The notes: a model not told the origin generated them from the letters alone. Counted from the first letter of the stretch, positions 26,742-39,431 are shown. The stretch is 64,000 bases of DNA from Stutzerimonas azotifigens (GCF_013522725.1 NZ_JAAMRF010000001.1:372001-436000); one strand, 5' to 3'. Translations and numbers: made by a program.

Positions 26742-28190
26742 TCACCGTGAGCGCGGCACGGGCCTGAGCAGTGTGTCGGGGGGCATCTCGCAATTGATCT
26801 TGCGGCCGAGCAGCTCTTCGATGGGGGGCAGGGCGAAGGCGTCGTCTTCGCCGGCGAAGCTGATCGAAATGCCGCTGGTCCCGGCACGACCGGTGCGTCC
26901 GATGCGGTGCACGTAGTCGTCCGGATCTTCTGGCAGGGTAAAATTGATCACGTGGCTGATGCCGTCGACATGGATGCCTCGACCGGCGACATCGGTGGCT
27001 ACCAGAACGCGAATCTTGCCTTCGCGAAATCCTTCCAGCACCTTGATGCGCTTGTGCTGGGGAACGTCTCCGGACATCTGCGCCGCGCTGATGCCGTCGC
27101 GCGTCAGGCGCTCCTCGATGCGGCGTACCTCGTCCTTGCGATTGGCGAACACCATGACGCGTTCCCAGTCGTTCTGGCTGATGAGGTTATAGAGCAGCTT
27201 GTACTTGTCGCTGCTGGCCACCGCATAGACGTGTTGTTCGACGGTGTCGCTGGCGACGTTTTCCGGCTCGATTTCGACGATGGCCGGGTTCACCGTCCAC
27301 TGCTTGGCCAGATTCATCACGTCTTCGGTGAAGGTCGCCGAGAACAGCAGTGTCTGGCGCTCGCCCTTCATGGGCGTCTGGCGAATGATCTGGCGCACCT
27401 GGGGAATGAAGCCCATGTCCAGCATCCGGTCGGCTTCGTCCAGGACCATCACCTCGACCATGTCCAGGTGCACTTCGCCGCGCTGGTTGAAGTCCAGCAG
27501 GCGCCCGGGCGTGGCCACCAGAATGTCGCAGTATCGCGATTCGAGCTGCTTGAGCTGCTTGTCGAAGTCCATCCCGCCCACGAAGCTCATGACGTTCAGG
27601 CCGCTGTACTTGGTCAGTGCCAGCGCATCGTTGGCGATCTGCACCACCAGCTCACGGGTCGGGGCGATGATCAGCGCGCGCGGTTCGCCCATATAGCGCT
27701 CTTTCGGAGGTGGCGTCTGTTGCAGCTGGCTGATGATGGAGATGAGGAAGGCGGCGGTCTTGCCAGTGCCGGTCTGGGCGCGGCCGATGGCGTCGCGCCC
27801 CTTGAGCGTGAATCCCAGCACCTGCGCCTGGATCGGCGTGCAATAGGGGAAGCCCAGGTCCTGAATCGCATGCATCAGCTCAGGCGTCAGGTCGAAATCG
27901 TGAAAACGCGTCTTGCCTTCGGCCGGTTCGACCTGAAAGTCCTCCAGTTTCCATGCTGGCATTGGCGGTTTGCTGGGCTTTGCTCGGGAGGGCTTGCTGG
28001 TCTGTCGCGGTGCGCCTGGTTCAGCGGCTGGTTCGCTTTGCGGACGGCTCGGTGGCGTTGCGTCAATTGCCTGGGCGTCGTCTTGGCTGGTGCGAACTGC
28101 TGGCTCGGCGGACTGTTCGGGCGAACCCTTGGCGAAGATGTTCTTGAGTGCTTTGAGCACGGTCTTCTCGTCATTGATTGATAGGATCAC
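26742..28190 (-). CDS. rhlB: DEAD-box RNA helicase, RhlB-like
   Basis: The 482-residue helicase has motif Q (FPYCTPIQ), motif I AQTGTGKT, Ia [22 protein letters not shown], and [12 protein letters not shown]. An N-terminal extension of about 80 residues is rich in Pro, Ser and Ala and probably disordered. RhlB works with RNase E in the degradosome of E. coli; Pseudomonas RhlB has such an extension. A GTG at 28160 (VLKALKNIF) may be the true start. The ORF runs right to its own terminator. Confidence 0.9.
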   Translation of the reverse strand: MILSINDEKTVLKALKNIFAKGSPEQSAEPAVRTSQDDAQAIDATPPSRPQSEPAAEPGAPRQTSKPSRAKPSKPPMPAWKLEDFQVEPAEGKTRFHDFDLTPELMHAIQDLGFPYCTPIQAQVLGFTLKGRDAIGRAQTGTGKTAAFLISIISQLQQTPPPKERYMGEPRALIIAPTRELVVQIANDALALTKYSGLNVMSFVGGMDFDKQLKQLESRYCDILVATPGRLLDFNQRGEVHLDMVEVMVLDEADRMLDMGFIPQVRQIIRQTPMKGERQTLLFSATFTEDVMNLAKQWTVNPAIVEIEPENVASDTVEQHVYAVASSDKYKLLYNLISQNDWERVMVFANRKDEVRRIEERLTRDGISAAQMSGDVPQHKRIKVLEGFREGKIRVLVATDVAGRGIHVDGISHVINFTLPEDPDDYVHRIGRTGRAGTSGISISFAGEDDAFALPPIEELLGRKINCEMPPDTLLRPVPRSR

Positions 28191-28283
28191 TCGCCAGTGT
28201 AATGCAAGACGCAGGCAGGGCGAAGTCCGCGCCGAGCTTGGCTTGCGGCGCTACCTCTTATGCTTGTCGAGACGGGGGTGCGC

Positions 28284-29219
28284 TCAGCCGCAGAGGCAGT
28301 TGCGGCCTTGCTGTTTGGCCTTGTACAGCGCCTTGTCGGCGCGGCCAATCAGGCTTTGCAGGTTGTCTTTCGGGCGCATGGGGGCAAGACCGATGGAGAC
28401 GGTAACGCCGGGAAGTATGCCGACCGGGGAATAGAAGTCATTGATCTGCTCGAGACTCGTGCGAAGGCGTTCACCGATCGAGCGCGCTTCATCTATGCCC
28501 AGTTCGGGCAGCAGGATGACGAATTCTTCGCCACCGTAGCGGGTGAGGCTGTCCTTCGGGCGCAACTGGTTGCGCAACGTGTGGGCCACCAGGCACAACG
28601 CGTAGTCACCGGCGAGGTGCCCGTGCCGGTCGTTGTAGGCCTTGAAGTGGTCGACGTCGAGCATGAGCATGCTCAGCGGTTGTTCGTTGAATGCGCAGCG
28701 TGTGCTCTCACGTTCATACACATGGTCGAGCCAGCGCCGGTTGAAAGCCCCGGTCAGCGTGTCGATTTTGGCGTTCTGCTCGCTGTCGATGATGATACGG
28801 TTGCCCTGTCGTACACGTTCGCAGAGCAGTTGCACCAGGTTCTGCATCAAGGCAGGCGACTGGGTGAGCAGCGGCAGGGTGCGATTGTGCAGACGCAGCA
28901 GCAGGGTCGGCTGACGCGCCACGACATAGGCCGAGGGCGCATGATTGTCGACGAAGCTGATTTCACCCACGCAATCGTTTACACCAAGGCTGCGTACCGG
29001 CTGGCTGTCGAGGGATTCGAGGTAGACCTCGAGCTCGCCACCGAGGATCAGATAAAGATAATTGTTGCGCTTGAAGGGCGTGAGCAGTATCTCGCCCGGC
29101 TCGAGTTCACACGCCTGCAATTCCTGGAGCAGCGGCTTGAGGCTGGCTGGGTTGACGTTGTGCATCAGTCGCATCTGCATCAGTTGCTGCAGGTTCTCTT
29201 GCCAGAAAACCGTCTTCAT
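28284..29219 (-). CDS. Cyclic-nucleotide-binding-like domain / GGDEF diguanylate cyclase
   Basis: The N-terminal 130 residues resemble a cNMP-binding/CRP-type beta barrel (ELEPGEILLTPFKRNNYLYLILGGELEVYL...GEISFVDNHAPSAYVVA). A GGDEF domain follows with LMLDVDHFKAYNDRHGH and GGEEF at residues 229-233. The RxxD inhibitory site RPKD lies five residues before GGEEF. No membrane segment is present, so it is probably cytosolic. ATG 29219 is used; a GTG at 29258 adds 13 residues and has a GAGGAG farther upstream. Confidence 0.9.
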   Translation of the reverse strand: MKTVFWQENLQQLMQMRLMHNVNPASLKPLLQELQACELEPGEILLTPFKRNNYLYLILGGELEVYLESLDSQPVRSLGVNDCVGEISFVDNHAPSAYVVARQPTLLLRLHNRTLPLLTQSPALMQNLVQLLCERVRQGNRIIIDSEQNAKIDTLTGAFNRRWLDHVYERESTRCAFNEQPLSMLMLDVDHFKAYNDRHGHLAGDYALCLVAHTLRNQLRPKDSLTRYGGEEFVILLPELGIDEARSIGERLRTSLEQINDFYSPVGILPGVTVSIGLAPMRPKDNLQSLIGRADKALYKAKQQGRNCLCG

Positions 29220-29434
29220 CGCACAAGCGCATCCAACTGCTTTACCCGGGTCGTACACATCGCGAACTGCTCTCCTCGTCTGGGTGGTCTGCTTCGACTC
29301 CCGTCGAGGCGAGTGGTGCTCGGTCGGGAGGCGAAAAGCAGAACCAGTCCGCTTTTTGCGGCTAGCGTAGCGGCGTTGCGATTCTCATGTATGCGTTTGG
29401 TCACAAAACCGAAGCCGAGCGGCTTGCGGGATCA

Positions 29435-30625
<1,191 letters not shown>

Positions 30626-31654
30626 ATGAAAATGATGAAATCCACCCTGGCTGTCGTGATCGCTGCAGCTGCGCTGAGCGTCACCGGTATCGCCAACGCC
30701 GGGGCCACCCTGGATGCGGTGAAGAAGAAGGGTTTCGTTCAATGTGGTATCAGCGATGGCCTTCCGGGCTTTTCCTACGCTGATGCCAAGGGGGAGTACA
30801 AAGGGATTGACGTCGACGTTTGCCGCGCAGTTGCTGCAGCGGTATTCGGCGATGCCAGCAAGGTCAAGTACAGCGCACTGACCGCCAAGGAGCGCTTCAC
30901 CGCGCTGCAGTCGGGCGAAGTCGACGTGCTGTCGCGCAATACCACCTGGACCAGTTCGCGCGATGCGGCCATGGGCCTGAACTTCACCGGCGTCACCTAC
31001 TATGACGGCCAGGGCTTCCTGGTGAACAAGAAAGTCGGTGTCTCCAGTGCCAAGGAGCTCGACGGTGCCACGGTTTGTATCCAGGCCGGTACCACTACCG
31101 AGCTGAACCTGTCCGACTACTTCCGCGCCAACAACCTGCAGTACACCCCCATCACTTACGACACCTCCGACGAGAGCGCCAAGTCGCTGGAGTCCGGTCG
31201 TTGCGACGTGCTGACCTCCGACCAGTCCCAGCTGTACGCCCAGCGCATCAAGCTGGCCAGCCCGGACGACTACGTGGTACTGCCGGAAGTGATCTCCAAG
31301 GAGCCTCTCGGCCCATCGACCCGCCAGGGCGACGAGGAGTGGTTCGACATCGTGCGCTGGTCGCTGTTCGCGATGGTCAACGCCGAAGAGCTTGGCCTCA
31401 CCTCGGCCAACGTCGAAGAAATGGCCAAGACCACCAAGAATCCCGACGTGGCGCGTCTGCTCGGTGCCGAAGGTGAATATGGCAAGGATCTGAAGCTGCC
31501 CAAAGACTGGGCTGTGCAGATCGTCAAGCAGGTGGGCAACTACGGTGAAGTCTTCGACCGCAACGTCGGTGCCGGCAGCGAGCTGAAGATCGAGCGTGGT
31601 CTCAACGCCCTCTGGAACAACGGTGGTCTGCAATACGCACCGCCGGTGCGTTGA
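30626..31654 (+). CDS. aapJ: General L-amino-acid ABC transporter, periplasmic binding protein
   Basis: The 342-residue protein has a signal peptide (MKMMKSTLAVVIAAAALSVTGIANA) and a type-3 solute-binding fold: GFVQCGISDGLPGFSYADAKGEYKGIDVDVCRAVAAAVFG, ARFTALQSGEVDVLSRNTTWT-like region, and a C-terminal NNGGLQYAPPVR. It delivers amino acids to the AapQM permease. ATG 30626 follows CTGGAGG by five bases. AapJ of Rhizobium has broad amino-acid specificity. Confidence 0.95.
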   Translation: MKMMKSTLAVVIAAAALSVTGIANAGATLDAVKKKGFVQCGISDGLPGFSYADAKGEYKGIDVDVCRAVAAAVFGDASKVKYSALTAKERFTALQSGEVDVLSRNTTWTSSRDAAMGLNFTGVTYYDGQGFLVNKKVGVSSAKELDGATVCIQAGTTTELNLSDYFRANNLQYTPITYDTSDESAKSLESGRCDVLTSDQSQLYAQRIKLASPDDYVVLPEVISKEPLGPSTRQGDEEWFDIVRWSLFAMVNAEELGLTSANVEEMAKTTKNPDVARLLGAEGEYGKDLKLPKDWAVQIVKQVGNYGEVFDRNVGAGSELKIERGLNALWNNGGLQYAPPVR

Positions 31655-31750
31655 CCGTCCCGGCCGCTGCCACTGGCGGCCGTGTTTCCGTTTTGGCTTA
31701 ACGTTTCCGGCACACCTATGTGTGCCGGTCGCGTTTCGTGAGGCTTTTTA

Positions 31751-32935
31751 ATGCGAACCACCAGTAAAGCCGCGCCGTCTGCGGGGTCGTACATGCGCGA
31801 TCCCAAAGTCCGTGCCTGGCTGTTCCAGATCATTGCCGTCGCCGCCGTTGTCGGCATCGGTTGGTACCTTTTCCACAACACCCAAACAAACCTGGCGAAT
31901 CGGGGGATCACGTCAGGGTTCGGTTTTCTCAATAATTCCGCGGGATTCGGCATTCCGCAGCATCTGATCGATTACACCGAAAGCGACAGTTATGGTCGGG
32001 TGTTCTGGGTTGGCTTGCTGAACACGCTGTTGGTCAGCATCGTGGGTATCGTGCTGGCGACCATCCTTGGATTCATCCTCGGGATCGCACGGTTATCGCC
32101 CAATTGGCTGATCCGCAAGCTCGCTACCGTCTACATCGAAACCTTCCGCAACATCCCACCACTCCTGCAGATCTTCTTCTTTTACTTCGCCGTGCTGGCG
32201 CCGCTGCCGGGTCCGAGGGACAGCATTTCGCTGTGGGACATGTTCTTCTTGAACAACCGCGGTCTGCAGATGCCGGCGCCGTTCGCGGCCGAGGGCATGT
32301 GGCCGTTCCTGATCGCACTGCTGGTGGCCGTTGTCGCGGTGGTCGTCCTACATCGCTGGGCGCGTCTGCGGCGGCATGCGACAGGCGAGCGCTTCCCGGT
32401 GCTGTGGACCAGCCTGGGGCTGCTGATTGGCTTGCCATTGCTGGCTGTGCTGGCATTCGGTGCGCCGTTTCACTGGCAGGTACCGGAGCTGCAGCGCTTC
32501 AACATCCGCGGCGGCTGGGTGATCATTCCCGAGCTGGTATCCATCGTGCTGGCGCTGTCGATCTATACCGCTGCCTTCATCGGCGAAACCGTGCGTGCGG
32601 GCATTCAATCGGTCAGTCACGGGCAAACCGAAGCGGCTGGCTCGCTGGGCCTGCGCCCTGGGCAGACGCTGCGCCTGGTGATCGTACCGCAGGCCATGCG
32701 GGTGATCATCCCGCCGCTGACCAGCCAGTACCTCAACCTGGCGAAGAACTCGTCGCTCGCCGCCGCCATCGGTTATCCCGACATGGTCTCGCTGTTCGCC
32801 GGCACGGTTCTCAACCAGACCGGTCAGGCGATCGAAACCATGGCGATCACCATGAGTGTCTACCTGGCCATCAGCATCAGCATTTCGATCCTGATGAACT
32901 GGTACAACAAGCGCATCGCGCTTATCGAGCGGTGA
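31751..32935 (+). CDS. aapQ: General L-amino-acid ABC transporter permease AapQ
   Basis: The 394-residue inner-membrane permease has about eight membrane segments, an amino-acid permease (HEAA family) N-terminal region FWVGLLNTLLVSIVGIVLATILGFILGIAR, and the ATPase-contact loop QTEAAGSLGLRPGQTLRLVIVPQAMRVIIPP. The insertion with PFAAEGMWPFLIALLVAVVAVVVLHRW is typical of the longer Aap-type permeases. It heterodimerises with AapM. Confidence 0.94.
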   Translation: MRTTSKAAPSAGSYMRDPKVRAWLFQIIAVAAVVGIGWYLFHNTQTNLANRGITSGFGFLNNSAGFGIPQHLIDYTESDSYGRVFWVGLLNTLLVSIVGIVLATILGFILGIARLSPNWLIRKLATVYIETFRNIPPLLQIFFFYFAVLAPLPGPRDSISLWDMFFLNNRGLQMPAPFAAEGMWPFLIALLVAVVAVVVLHRWARLRRHATGERFPVLWTSLGLLIGLPLLAVLAFGAPFHWQVPELQRFNIRGGWVIIPELVSIVLALSIYTAAFIGETVRAGIQSVSHGQTEAAGSLGLRPGQTLRLVIVPQAMRVIIPPLTSQYLNLAKNSSLAAAIGYPDMVSLFAGTVLNQTGQAIETMAITMSVYLAISISISILMNWYNKRIALIER

Positions 32936-32945
32936 GGATAAGCCT

Positions 32946-34043
32946 GTGACTACGCATATATTCAAACCTGACTTGCCGGCACCGAGCAGAAACGTCGGGG
33001 TCGTCGGCTGGATGCGCAGCAACCTGTTCTCCAGCTGGTTCAACACCCTGATGACGCTGGCCGGACTTTATCTGGTCTGGCTGATCATTCCACCGCTGCT
33101 CAACTGGGCCTTCATCCAGGCCGACTGGACGGGCGATGCCCGCTCCGACTGCTCGCGTGAAGGTGCTTGCTGGGTGTTCATCCAGAGCCGTTTCGCCCAG
33201 TTCATGTACGGGTTCTACCCGGCTGACCTGCGTTGGCGCGTCGATCTGGCCGCGGTATTGGCGGTCGTGGGTGCGGTGCCGCTGTTTCTGAAGAAAACGC
33301 CTCACAAGGCCCGTTTCGGGATCGGTTATCTGATCGCCTATCCGCTGATCGCCTACTGGCTTCTGCATGGCGGGTTCCTTGGCATGCAGACGGTATCGAC
33401 CAGCCAGTGGGGTGGTCTGATGCTAACCATCATCATTGCGGCGGTCGGTATCGCCGGTGCCTTGCCGCTGGGCATCCTGCTGGCGCTCGGGCGTCGCTCG
33501 GAAATGCCGGCGATCCGCGTGATCTGCGTGACCTTCATCGAGTTCTGGCGTGGCGTCCCGCTGATCACCGTGCTGTTCATGTCGTCGGTCATGCTGCCGC
33601 TGTTCCTGCCCGAGGGCATGAACCTCGACAAACTGATGCGCGCGATGGTGATGATCATCTTCTTCGAGGCGGCCTATATCGCCGAAGTCGTGCGTGGCGG
33701 GCTGCAGGCGATTCCCAAGGGGCAGTACGAGGCGGCCGCGGCGATGGGCCTGGGCTACTGGCGCAGCATGATGCTGGTGATCCTGCCGCAGGCGCTCAAG
33801 CTGGTCATCCCGGGCATCGTCAACACCTTCATCGCGCTGTTCAAGGACACCAGTCTGGTGATCATCATCGGTCTGTTCGACTTCCTCAATAGCATCAAGC
33901 GCGCGACGGCCGACCCGGCCTGGCTGGGTATGTCCACCGAGGGCTATGTCTTCGCCGCGTTCGTCTACTGGATTTTCTGTTTCGGCATGTCCCGCTACTC
34001 CATGCATCTGGAGCACAAGCTGGACCGGGGCCACAAGCGTTAG
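32946..34043 (+). CDS. aapM: General L-amino-acid ABC transporter permease AapM
   Basis: The 365-residue permease starts at GTG 32946, 10 bases after aapQ. It has an N-terminal long segment, then a core with [31 protein letters not shown] and the EAA loop [30 protein letters not shown]. Length and the [25 protein letters not shown] segment fit AapM. Confidence 0.94.
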   Translation: MTTHIFKPDLPAPSRNVGVVGWMRSNLFSSWFNTLMTLAGLYLVWLIIPPLLNWAFIQADWTGDARSDCSREGACWVFIQSRFAQFMYGFYPADLRWRVDLAAVLAVVGAVPLFLKKTPHKARFGIGYLIAYPLIAYWLLHGGFLGMQTVSTSQWGGLMLTIIIAAVGIAGALPLGILLALGRRSEMPAIRVICVTFIEFWRGVPLITVLFMSSVMLPLFLPEGMNLDKLMRAMVMIIFFEAAYIAEVVRGGLQAIPKGQYEAAAAMGLGYWRSMMLVILPQALKLVIPGIVNTFIALFKDTSLVIIIGLFDFLNSIKRATADPAWLGMSTEGYVFAAFVYWIFCFGMSRYSMHLEHKLDRGHKR

Positions 34044-34051
34044 GAGTGAAC

Positions 34052-34819
34052 ATGAACGATATGAACAAGCAGCCCGCTAGCGCCGATCAGTTGATGATCC
34101 AGATGGAGGGTGTGCACAAATGGTACGGCCAGTTCCACGTGCTCAAGGACATCAACCTGAACGTCACCCAGGGTGAGCGCATCGTGTTGTGCGGTCCCTC
34201 CGGCTCGGGCAAGTCGACGACCATTCGTTGCCTCAATCGGCTTGAAGAGCACCAGCAGGGTCGGATCGTCGTCGATGGCCATGAGCTGACCAACGACCTC
34301 AAGCAGATCGAAACCATTCGCAGCGAAGTGGGCATGGTTTTCCAGCATTTCAATCTGTTTCCCCATCTGACCGTGCTGCAGAACTGCACGCTGGCGCCGA
34401 TGTGGGTGCGCAAGATGCCCAAGCGTCAGGCCGAGGAAATAGCCATGCAATATCTGGAGCGCGTGCGCATTCCGGAGCAGGCCAACAAGTATCCCGGTCA
34501 GCTTTCCGGCGGCCAGCAGCAGCGTGTGGCGATCGCTCGTGCGCTGTGCATGAAGCCCAAGATCATGCTGTTCGACGAGCCGACCTCGGCCCTCGATCCG
34601 GAAATGGTCAAGGAGGTGCTGGACACCATGATCGGGCTCGCCCAGGACGGCATGACCATGCTCTGCGTGACCCACGAGATGGGCTTTGCGCGCACCGTGG
34701 CCAATCGGGTGATCTTCATGGACAAGGGTGAGATCGTCGAACAGGCGGCTCCGGAGAAGTTCTTCACCAATCCGGAAAACGAGCGTACCCAGCTGTTCCT
34801 CAGTCAGATCCTGCACTGA
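34052..34819 (+). CDS. aapP: General L-amino-acid ABC transporter ATP-binding protein
   Basis: The 255-residue ATPase has Walker [10 protein letters not shown] (about 48-56), the Q-loop [13 protein letters not shown], the signature LSGGQQQR, Walker [15 protein letters not shown] and the switch histidine in [11 protein letters not shown] 34052 is placed five bases after TAGGAG; GTG 34046 is inside that site. It energises AapQM. Confidence 0.95.
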   Translation: MNDMNKQPASADQLMIQMEGVHKWYGQFHVLKDINLNVTQGERIVLCGPSGSGKSTTIRCLNRLEEHQQGRIVVDGHELTNDLKQIETIRSEVGMVFQHFNLFPHLTVLQNCTLAPMWVRKMPKRQAEEIAMQYLERVRIPEQANKYPGQLSGGQQQRVAIARALCMKPKIMLFDEPTSALDPEMVKEVLDTMIGLAQDGMTMLCVTHEMGFARTVANRVIFMDKGEIVEQAAPEKFFTNPENERTQLFLSQILH

Positions 34820-34866
34820 ATCCAGTAGCTGGCCGGGCGGTGTGCAACGCACCGCCGGGCGTTACG

Positions 34867-34896
34867 ACGGAGGACGGGTGTTTGCCCGTCCTCCGT
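34867..34896 (+). terminator. Hairpin terminator after aapP
   Basis: A 12-bp stem ACGGAGGACGGG / CCCGTCCTCCGT with a six-base loop is followed by TTCGCTT. A smaller hairpin (GGCGGTG/CACCGCC, 34837-34857) precedes it. U-tract is weak. Confidence 0.6.
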
Positions 34897-35020
34897 TCGC
34901 TTGAGGGTCGCGAAAAATTTGCGACCAGCCGCCGACATCCGGTTCCGCGCTTAGCCTCGCGCCGCCTGATGAGCTAGAATGCACGCCCTCTACGCTCCCC
35001 CCTTCGAGGCTGTTCCGACG

Positions 35021-38000
35021 ATGTTGATCCTGCGCGGCGCTCCTGCACTTTCCGCCTTCCGTCACGGCAAGCTCCTGGCGCAACTGACCGAAAAGGTCGC
35101 TGCCGTGAGCGGCGTTTATGCCGAGTTCGCCCATTTTGCCGAGGTATCCGGCGCCCTCGGGGCGGATGAGCAGCAGGTGCTGGCTCGCCTGCTCAAGTAC
35201 GGCCCGAGCGTGCCGGTCCAGGAGCCGACCGGTCGCCTGTTTCTGGTGATTCCGCGCTTCGGCACCATTTCGCCCTGGTCCAGCAAGGCCAGCGACATCG
35301 CCCGCAATTGCGGTTTGAGCAAGATCCAGCGTCTGGAGCGAGGCATCGCCTATTACGTGGCCGGCGAGTTGTCCGAATCCGACGCGGCGCTGATCGCAGC
35401 CGTGCTGCACGACCGCATGACCCAGCTGGTTCTCGAGCGCTTCGAGGATGCATCGACGCTGTTCAGCCATGCCCAGCCCAGGACGTTGACCGCGGTGGAC
35501 GTGCTGGCCGGCGGCCGTGCAGCGCTGGAGCGTGCCAACGCCGACCTCGGTCTGGCGCTGGCCGATGACGAGATCGAGTATCTGGTCAAGAGCTTCGGCG
35601 AACTGGGACGCAACCCGCACGACATCGAGTTGATGATGTTCGCCCAGGCGAACTCCGAGCATTGCCGTCACAAGATCTTCAACGCCAGCTGGGACATCGA
35701 TGGCGAAAGCCAGGAAAAATCCCTGTTCGGCATGATCAAGAACACCTACCAGATGCACAGCGAAGGTGTGCTCTCGGCCTACAAGGACAATGCCGCGGTC
35801 ATCGTCGGTAACGTGGCCGGGCGTTTCTACCCCAACCCCGAGAGCGGCGAGTACGCGGCGACTCGGGAGCCCGTGCACATTCTCATGAAGGTGGAAACGC
35901 ACAATCACCCGACGGCCATCGCGCCGTTCCCGGGCGCCTCGACCGGCTCCGGCGGCGAGATTCGCGACGAGGGCGCGACCGGCCGCGGCGCCAAGCCAAA
36001 GGCCGGTCTGACCGGTTTCACGGTGTCCAACCTGAACATCCCGGGTTTCGTTCAGCCCTGGGAAAAGCCCTATGGCAAGCCCGAGCGCATCGTCACCGCG
36101 CTGGACATCATGATCGAAGGCCCGCTGGGCGGCGCCGCGTTCAACAACGAATTCGGGCGTCCGGCGCTTACCGGTTACTTCCGTACCTTCGAGCAGGCGG
36201 TGCAGACGCCACGGGGCGAGGAAGTGCGCGGCTACCACAAGCCCATCATGCTGGCGGGCGGCATGGGCAACATCCGCGAGGAGCACGTGCAGAAGGGCGA
36301 GATTTCGGTCGGCGCCAAGCTAATCGTGCTCGGTGGCCCGGCCATGCTCATCGGGCTGGGCGGTGGCGCTGCGTCGTCGATGGCGACCGGCACCAGTTCG
36401 GCCGACCTCGACTTCGCCTCGGTGCAGCGCGACAACCCGGAAATGGAGCGCCGTTGCCAGGAGGTCATCGATCGCTGCTGGCAGCTTGGCGAGCGCAACC
36501 CGATCAAGTTCATTCACGACGTTGGCGCCGGTGGCCTTTCCAACGCCTTCCCGGAACTGGTCAACGACGGCGGTCGAGGCGGGCGCTTCGAGCTGCGCAA
36601 CATTCCCAACGATGAGCCGGGAATGGCGCCGCACGAGATCTGGTGCAACGAATCCCAGGAACGCTACGTGCTTGCCGTGGATACCGCCGATTTCGAGCGC
36701 TTCAAGGCTATCTGCGAGCGCGAGCGCTGCCCGTTCGCGGTGGTCGGCGAAGCGACCGAGGAGCCTCGTCTAACGGTGTCGGACAGCCATTTCGGCAACA
36801 AGCCGGTCGATATGCCGCTCAACGTGCTGCTGGGCAAGGCCCCGCGCATGCACCGCAGCGCCAGCCGCGAAGGCGCGCTGGGCGATGATTTCGAGCCGGC
36901 GGGCGTCGAGCTCACCGAGGCTGTCGGACGCGTGCTGCATCATCCTGCCGTGGCCAGCAAAAGCTTCCTGATCACTATCGGCGACCGCAGCATTACCGGT
37001 CAGGTGGCGCGCGACCAGATGGTCGGCCCGTGGCAGGTCCCGGTTGCCGATTGCGCGGTGACCGCCACCAGTTACGACGTCTATACCGGCGAGGCGATGG
37101 CCATGGGCGAGCGCACACCGCTCGCGCTGCTCGATGCGCCTGCCTCGGGGCGCATGGCTATCGGCGAGACGCTGACCAACCTTGCCGCTGCCCGTATCGA
37201 ACGCCTTTCCGACATCAAACTGTCCGCCAACTGGATGGCCGCCGCCGGCCATCCAGGCGAAGACGCTCGCCTGTACGACACCGTGCGTGCCGTGGGCATG
37301 GAGCTGTGCCCCGAGCTTGGGATCACCATCCCGGTCGGCAAGGATTCCATGTCGATGAAGACCCGCTGGTCCGACGAAGGCGTGGACAAGAGCGTGACCT
37401 CGCCGCTGTCGCTCATCGTTTCGGGGTTCGCACCGGTGGCTGATGTGCGCCAGACGCTGACGCCGCAGCTGCGCCTGGACAAGGGCGAGACCGACCTCAT
37501 TCTCATCGATCTCGGCCGTGGTCAGAACCGCATGGGGGCCTCGATCCTGGCGCAGGTTTATGGCCAGCTCGGGCGCCGGGCGCCGGACGTCGACGACGCT
37601 GAAGACCTGAAGGCTTTCTTTGCCGTCGTGCAAGGTCTGAACGCGGACGGCCTGTTGCTCGCCTATCACGACCGCTCCGATGGCGGCTTGATCACCACTG
37701 CGCTGGAGATGGCTTTCGCCGGCCATTGCGGTCTGGATCTCAATCTCGACGGCATCGCCCACGATGCCGAGGAGATCCCGGCGATCCTGTTCAACGAAGA
37801 GCTCGGTGCGCTGATCCAGGTGCGTCAGGACGATACCGAAGTGATCCTGGCTCAGTTCAGCGCGGCCGGGCTTGGCGATTGCGTCAGTGTCATCGGTCGG
37901 CCGATCAACAACGGGCGCGTGGTGGTGCGCTACAACGGTGCGGATATCTTCACAGGTGACCGCCGTCTGCTGCAGCGCCAGTGGTCCGAGACCAGCTATC

Positions 38001-38917
38001 AGGTCCAGCGTCTGCGCGACAATGCCGAGTGCGCCGACGAGGAATTCGATCTGCTGCTCGACGAAGAAAACCCAGGCCTGCACGCCAAGCTCAGCTTCGA
38101 CGTCAATCAGGACATCGCCGCGCCCTACATCAAGAAAGGCCTGCGGCCGAAGGTCGCGATCCTGCGTGAGCAGGGCGTCAACGGTCAGTCCGAGATGGCG
38201 GCCGCCTTCGATCGTGCAGGCTTCGCCTCGGTCGATGTGCACATGAGCGACATCCTCGCCGGGCGAATCGAGCTCGAAAGCTTCAAGGGGCTGGTCGCCT
38301 GCGGCGGTTTCTCCTACGGTGACGTGCTCGGTGCCGGTGAAGGCTGGGCTAAGTCGATTCTGTTCAACAGCCGTGCACGCGAGGCGTTCAGCGGCTTTTT
38401 CGAGCGCAATGACAGCTTCGCACTGGGCGTCTGCAATGGTTGCCAGATGCTCTCCAACCTTCATGAACTGGTTCCCGGCAGCGAGTTCTGGCCGCACTTC
38501 GTGCGCAACCGCTCCGAGCAGTTTGAGGCGCGGGTTGCGATGGTACAGGTGCAGGATTCGCCTTCCATCTTCCTGCAGGGCATGGCCGGTTCCCGGTTGC
38601 CGATCGCCATTGCCCACGGCGAAGGTCATGCCGAATTCGAGAGCGAGGAAGCATTGCTCGAGGCCGATCTGTCGGGCTGTATAGCCATGCGTCTGGTGGA
38701 CAACCACGGCAAGGTTACGGAGCGCTATCCTGCCAACCCCAGCGGCTCGCCGCGCGGTATCACCGGGTTGAGCAGCCGAGACGGGCGGGTGACCATCATG
38801 ATGCCGCATCCGGAGCGGGTGTTCCGGGCCGTGACTAACTCATGGCGTCCGGACGATTGGCAAGAGGATGGTGGCTGGATGCGGATGTTCCGCAACGCCC
38901 GCGTCTGGGTGGATTGA
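35021..38917 (+). CDS. purL: Phosphoribosylformylglycinamidine synthase
   Basis: The 1298-residue single-chain enzyme converts FGAR, glutamine and ATP to FGAM in purine synthesis. An N-terminal PurS-like part, two AIR-synthase-like halves ([32 protein letters not shown] and [14 protein letters not shown]) and a C-terminal class I glutaminase ([14 protein letters not shown] with the nucleophilic cysteine, [17 protein letters not shown]) are all present. ATG 35021 gives the N-terminus [13 protein letters not shown] known in Pseudomonas; the upstream ATG 34979 is less likely. Confidence 0.97.
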   Translation: MLILRGAPALSAFRHGKLLAQLTEKVAAVSGVYAEFAHFAEVSGALGADEQQVLARLLKYGPSVPVQEPTGRLFLVIPRFGTISPWSSKASDIARNCGLSKIQRLERGIAYYVAGELSESDAALIAAVLHDRMTQLVLERFEDASTLFSHAQPRTLTAVDVLAGGRAALERANADLGLALADDEIEYLVKSFGELGRNPHDIELMMFAQANSEHCRHKIFNASWDIDGESQEKSLFGMIKNTYQMHSEGVLSAYKDNAAVIVGNVAGRFYPNPESGEYAATREPVHILMKVETHNHPTAIAPFPGASTGSGGEIRDEGATGRGAKPKAGLTGFTVSNLNIPGFVQPWEKPYGKPERIVTALDIMIEGPLGGAAFNNEFGRPALTGYFRTFEQAVQTPRGEEVRGYHKPIMLAGGMGNIREEHVQKGEISVGAKLIVLGGPAMLIGLGGGAASSMATGTSSADLDFASVQRDNPEMERRCQEVIDRCWQLGERNPIKFIHDVGAGGLSNAFPELVNDGGRGGRFELRNIPNDEPGMAPHEIWCNESQERYVLAVDTADFERFKAICERERCPFAVVGEATEEPRLTVSDSHFGNKPVDMPLNVLLGKAPRMHRSASREGALGDDFEPAGVELTEAVGRVLHHPAVASKSFLITIGDRSITGQVARDQMVGPWQVPVADCAVTATSYDVYTGEAMAMGERTPLALLDAPASGRMAIGETLTNLAAARIERLSDIKLSANWMAAAGHPGEDARLYDTVRAVGMELCPELGITIPVGKDSMSMKTRWSDEGVDKSVTSPLSLIVSGFAPVADVRQTLTPQLRLDKGETDLILIDLGRGQNRMGASILAQVYGQLGRRAPDVDDAEDLKAFFAVVQGLNADGLLLAYHDRSDGGLITTALEMAFAGHCGLDLNLDGIAHDAEEIPAILFNEELGALIQVRQDDTEVILAQFSAAGLGDCVSVIGRPINNGRVVVRYNGADIFTGDRRLLQRQWSETSYQVQRLRDNAECADEEFDLLLDEENPGLHAKLSFDVNQDIAAPYIKKGLRPKVAILREQGVNGQSEMAAAFDRAGFASVDVHMSDILAGRIELESFKGLVACGGFSYGDVLGAGEGWAKSILFNSRAREAFSGFFERNDSFALGVCNGCQMLSNLHELVPGSEFWPHFVRNRSEQFEARVAMVQVQDSPSIFLQGMAGSRLPIAIAHGEGHAEFESEEALLEADLSGCIAMRLVDNHGKVTERYPANPSGSPRGITGLSSRDGRVTIMMPHPERVFRAVTNSWRPDDWQEDGGWMRMFRNARVWVD

Positions 38918-39058
38918 TCGGCCTGGGGCTGGCGGGATGCCGCCCAAGCCTGCACCCACCGGAGCAGGAGCGAATCAGCGGAGCAAGGTAGCCAGACGCT
39001 GTCCGGGGAAGTTGTTTACTGGCGGCTTACCGTCACTCTTGTGGCGGTTGCCATCTTT

Positions 39059-39090
39059 CCGGAGCGGCATGCCGAAACACGCCGCTCCGG
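39059..39090 (+). repeat. Strong hairpin between purL and the YqfO-like gene
   Basis: CCGGAGCGGC (39059-39068) and GCCGCTCCGG (39081-39090) form a perfect 10-bp stem with a 12-base loop. No U-tract follows, so it may act as RNA stabiliser or in attenuation of purL read-through into the gene starting 24 bases later. Confidence 0.55.
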
Positions 39091-39113
39091 GCTGAATTCG
39101 TGCGGAGACCTCG

Positions 39114-39431
39114 ATGTACAAGCTGTGCTTCTATGTGCCAGAAAAGCATCTGGACGAAGTCAAGAAAGCGGTATTCGCCGCCGGCGGCGGTCGTATCGGT
39201 GCGTATGACAGCTGCTGCTGGCAGACCCTGGGCCAGGGGCAGTTCAGGCCGCTTGCGGGCAGCCAGCCGTTCATCGGTGAGGCGGGCAAGGTCGAGCAGG
39301 TCGCCGAGTGGAAAGTCGAGCTGGTGGTATCCGACGAGCTCATTCACGACTCGGTAAAGGCCCTGAAAAAGGCCCATCCTTACGAGACGCCGGCGTTTGA
39401 CGTCTGGCGCCTGTCCGACATGCAATTCTGA
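39114..39431 (+). CDS. YqfO / NIF3-like single-domain protein
   Basis: The 105-residue protein matches the CutA-like insert domain of YqfO/NIF3 proteins (MYKLCFYVPEKHLDEVKKAVFAAGGGRIGAYDSCCWQT...VELVVSDELIHDSVKALKKAHPYETPAFDVWRL). In YqfO this domain is inserted into the dinuclear-metal NIF3 fold; here it stands alone. The function is unknown. The HPYETPA segment is typical. Confidence 0.85.
   Translation: MYKLCFYVPEKHLDEVKKAVFAAGGGRIGAYDSCCWQTLGQGQFRPLAGSQPFIGEAGKVEQVAEWKVELVVSDELIHDSVKALKKAHPYETPAFDVWRLSDMQF

Noticed and set aside
26907..28181. 424-codon plus-strand frame opposite the RhlB-like helicase
   Set aside because: Shadow of a clear DEAD-box gene.
34862..36286. 474-codon minus-strand frame opposite the start of purL
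   Set aside because: Shadow frame with the same bias; no domain seen.
36770..38809. 679-codon minus-strand frame opposite purL
   Set aside because: Mirror frame of a GC-rich gene; His/Val/Asp/Arg-rich translation without a recognised family, while purL is unambiguous.
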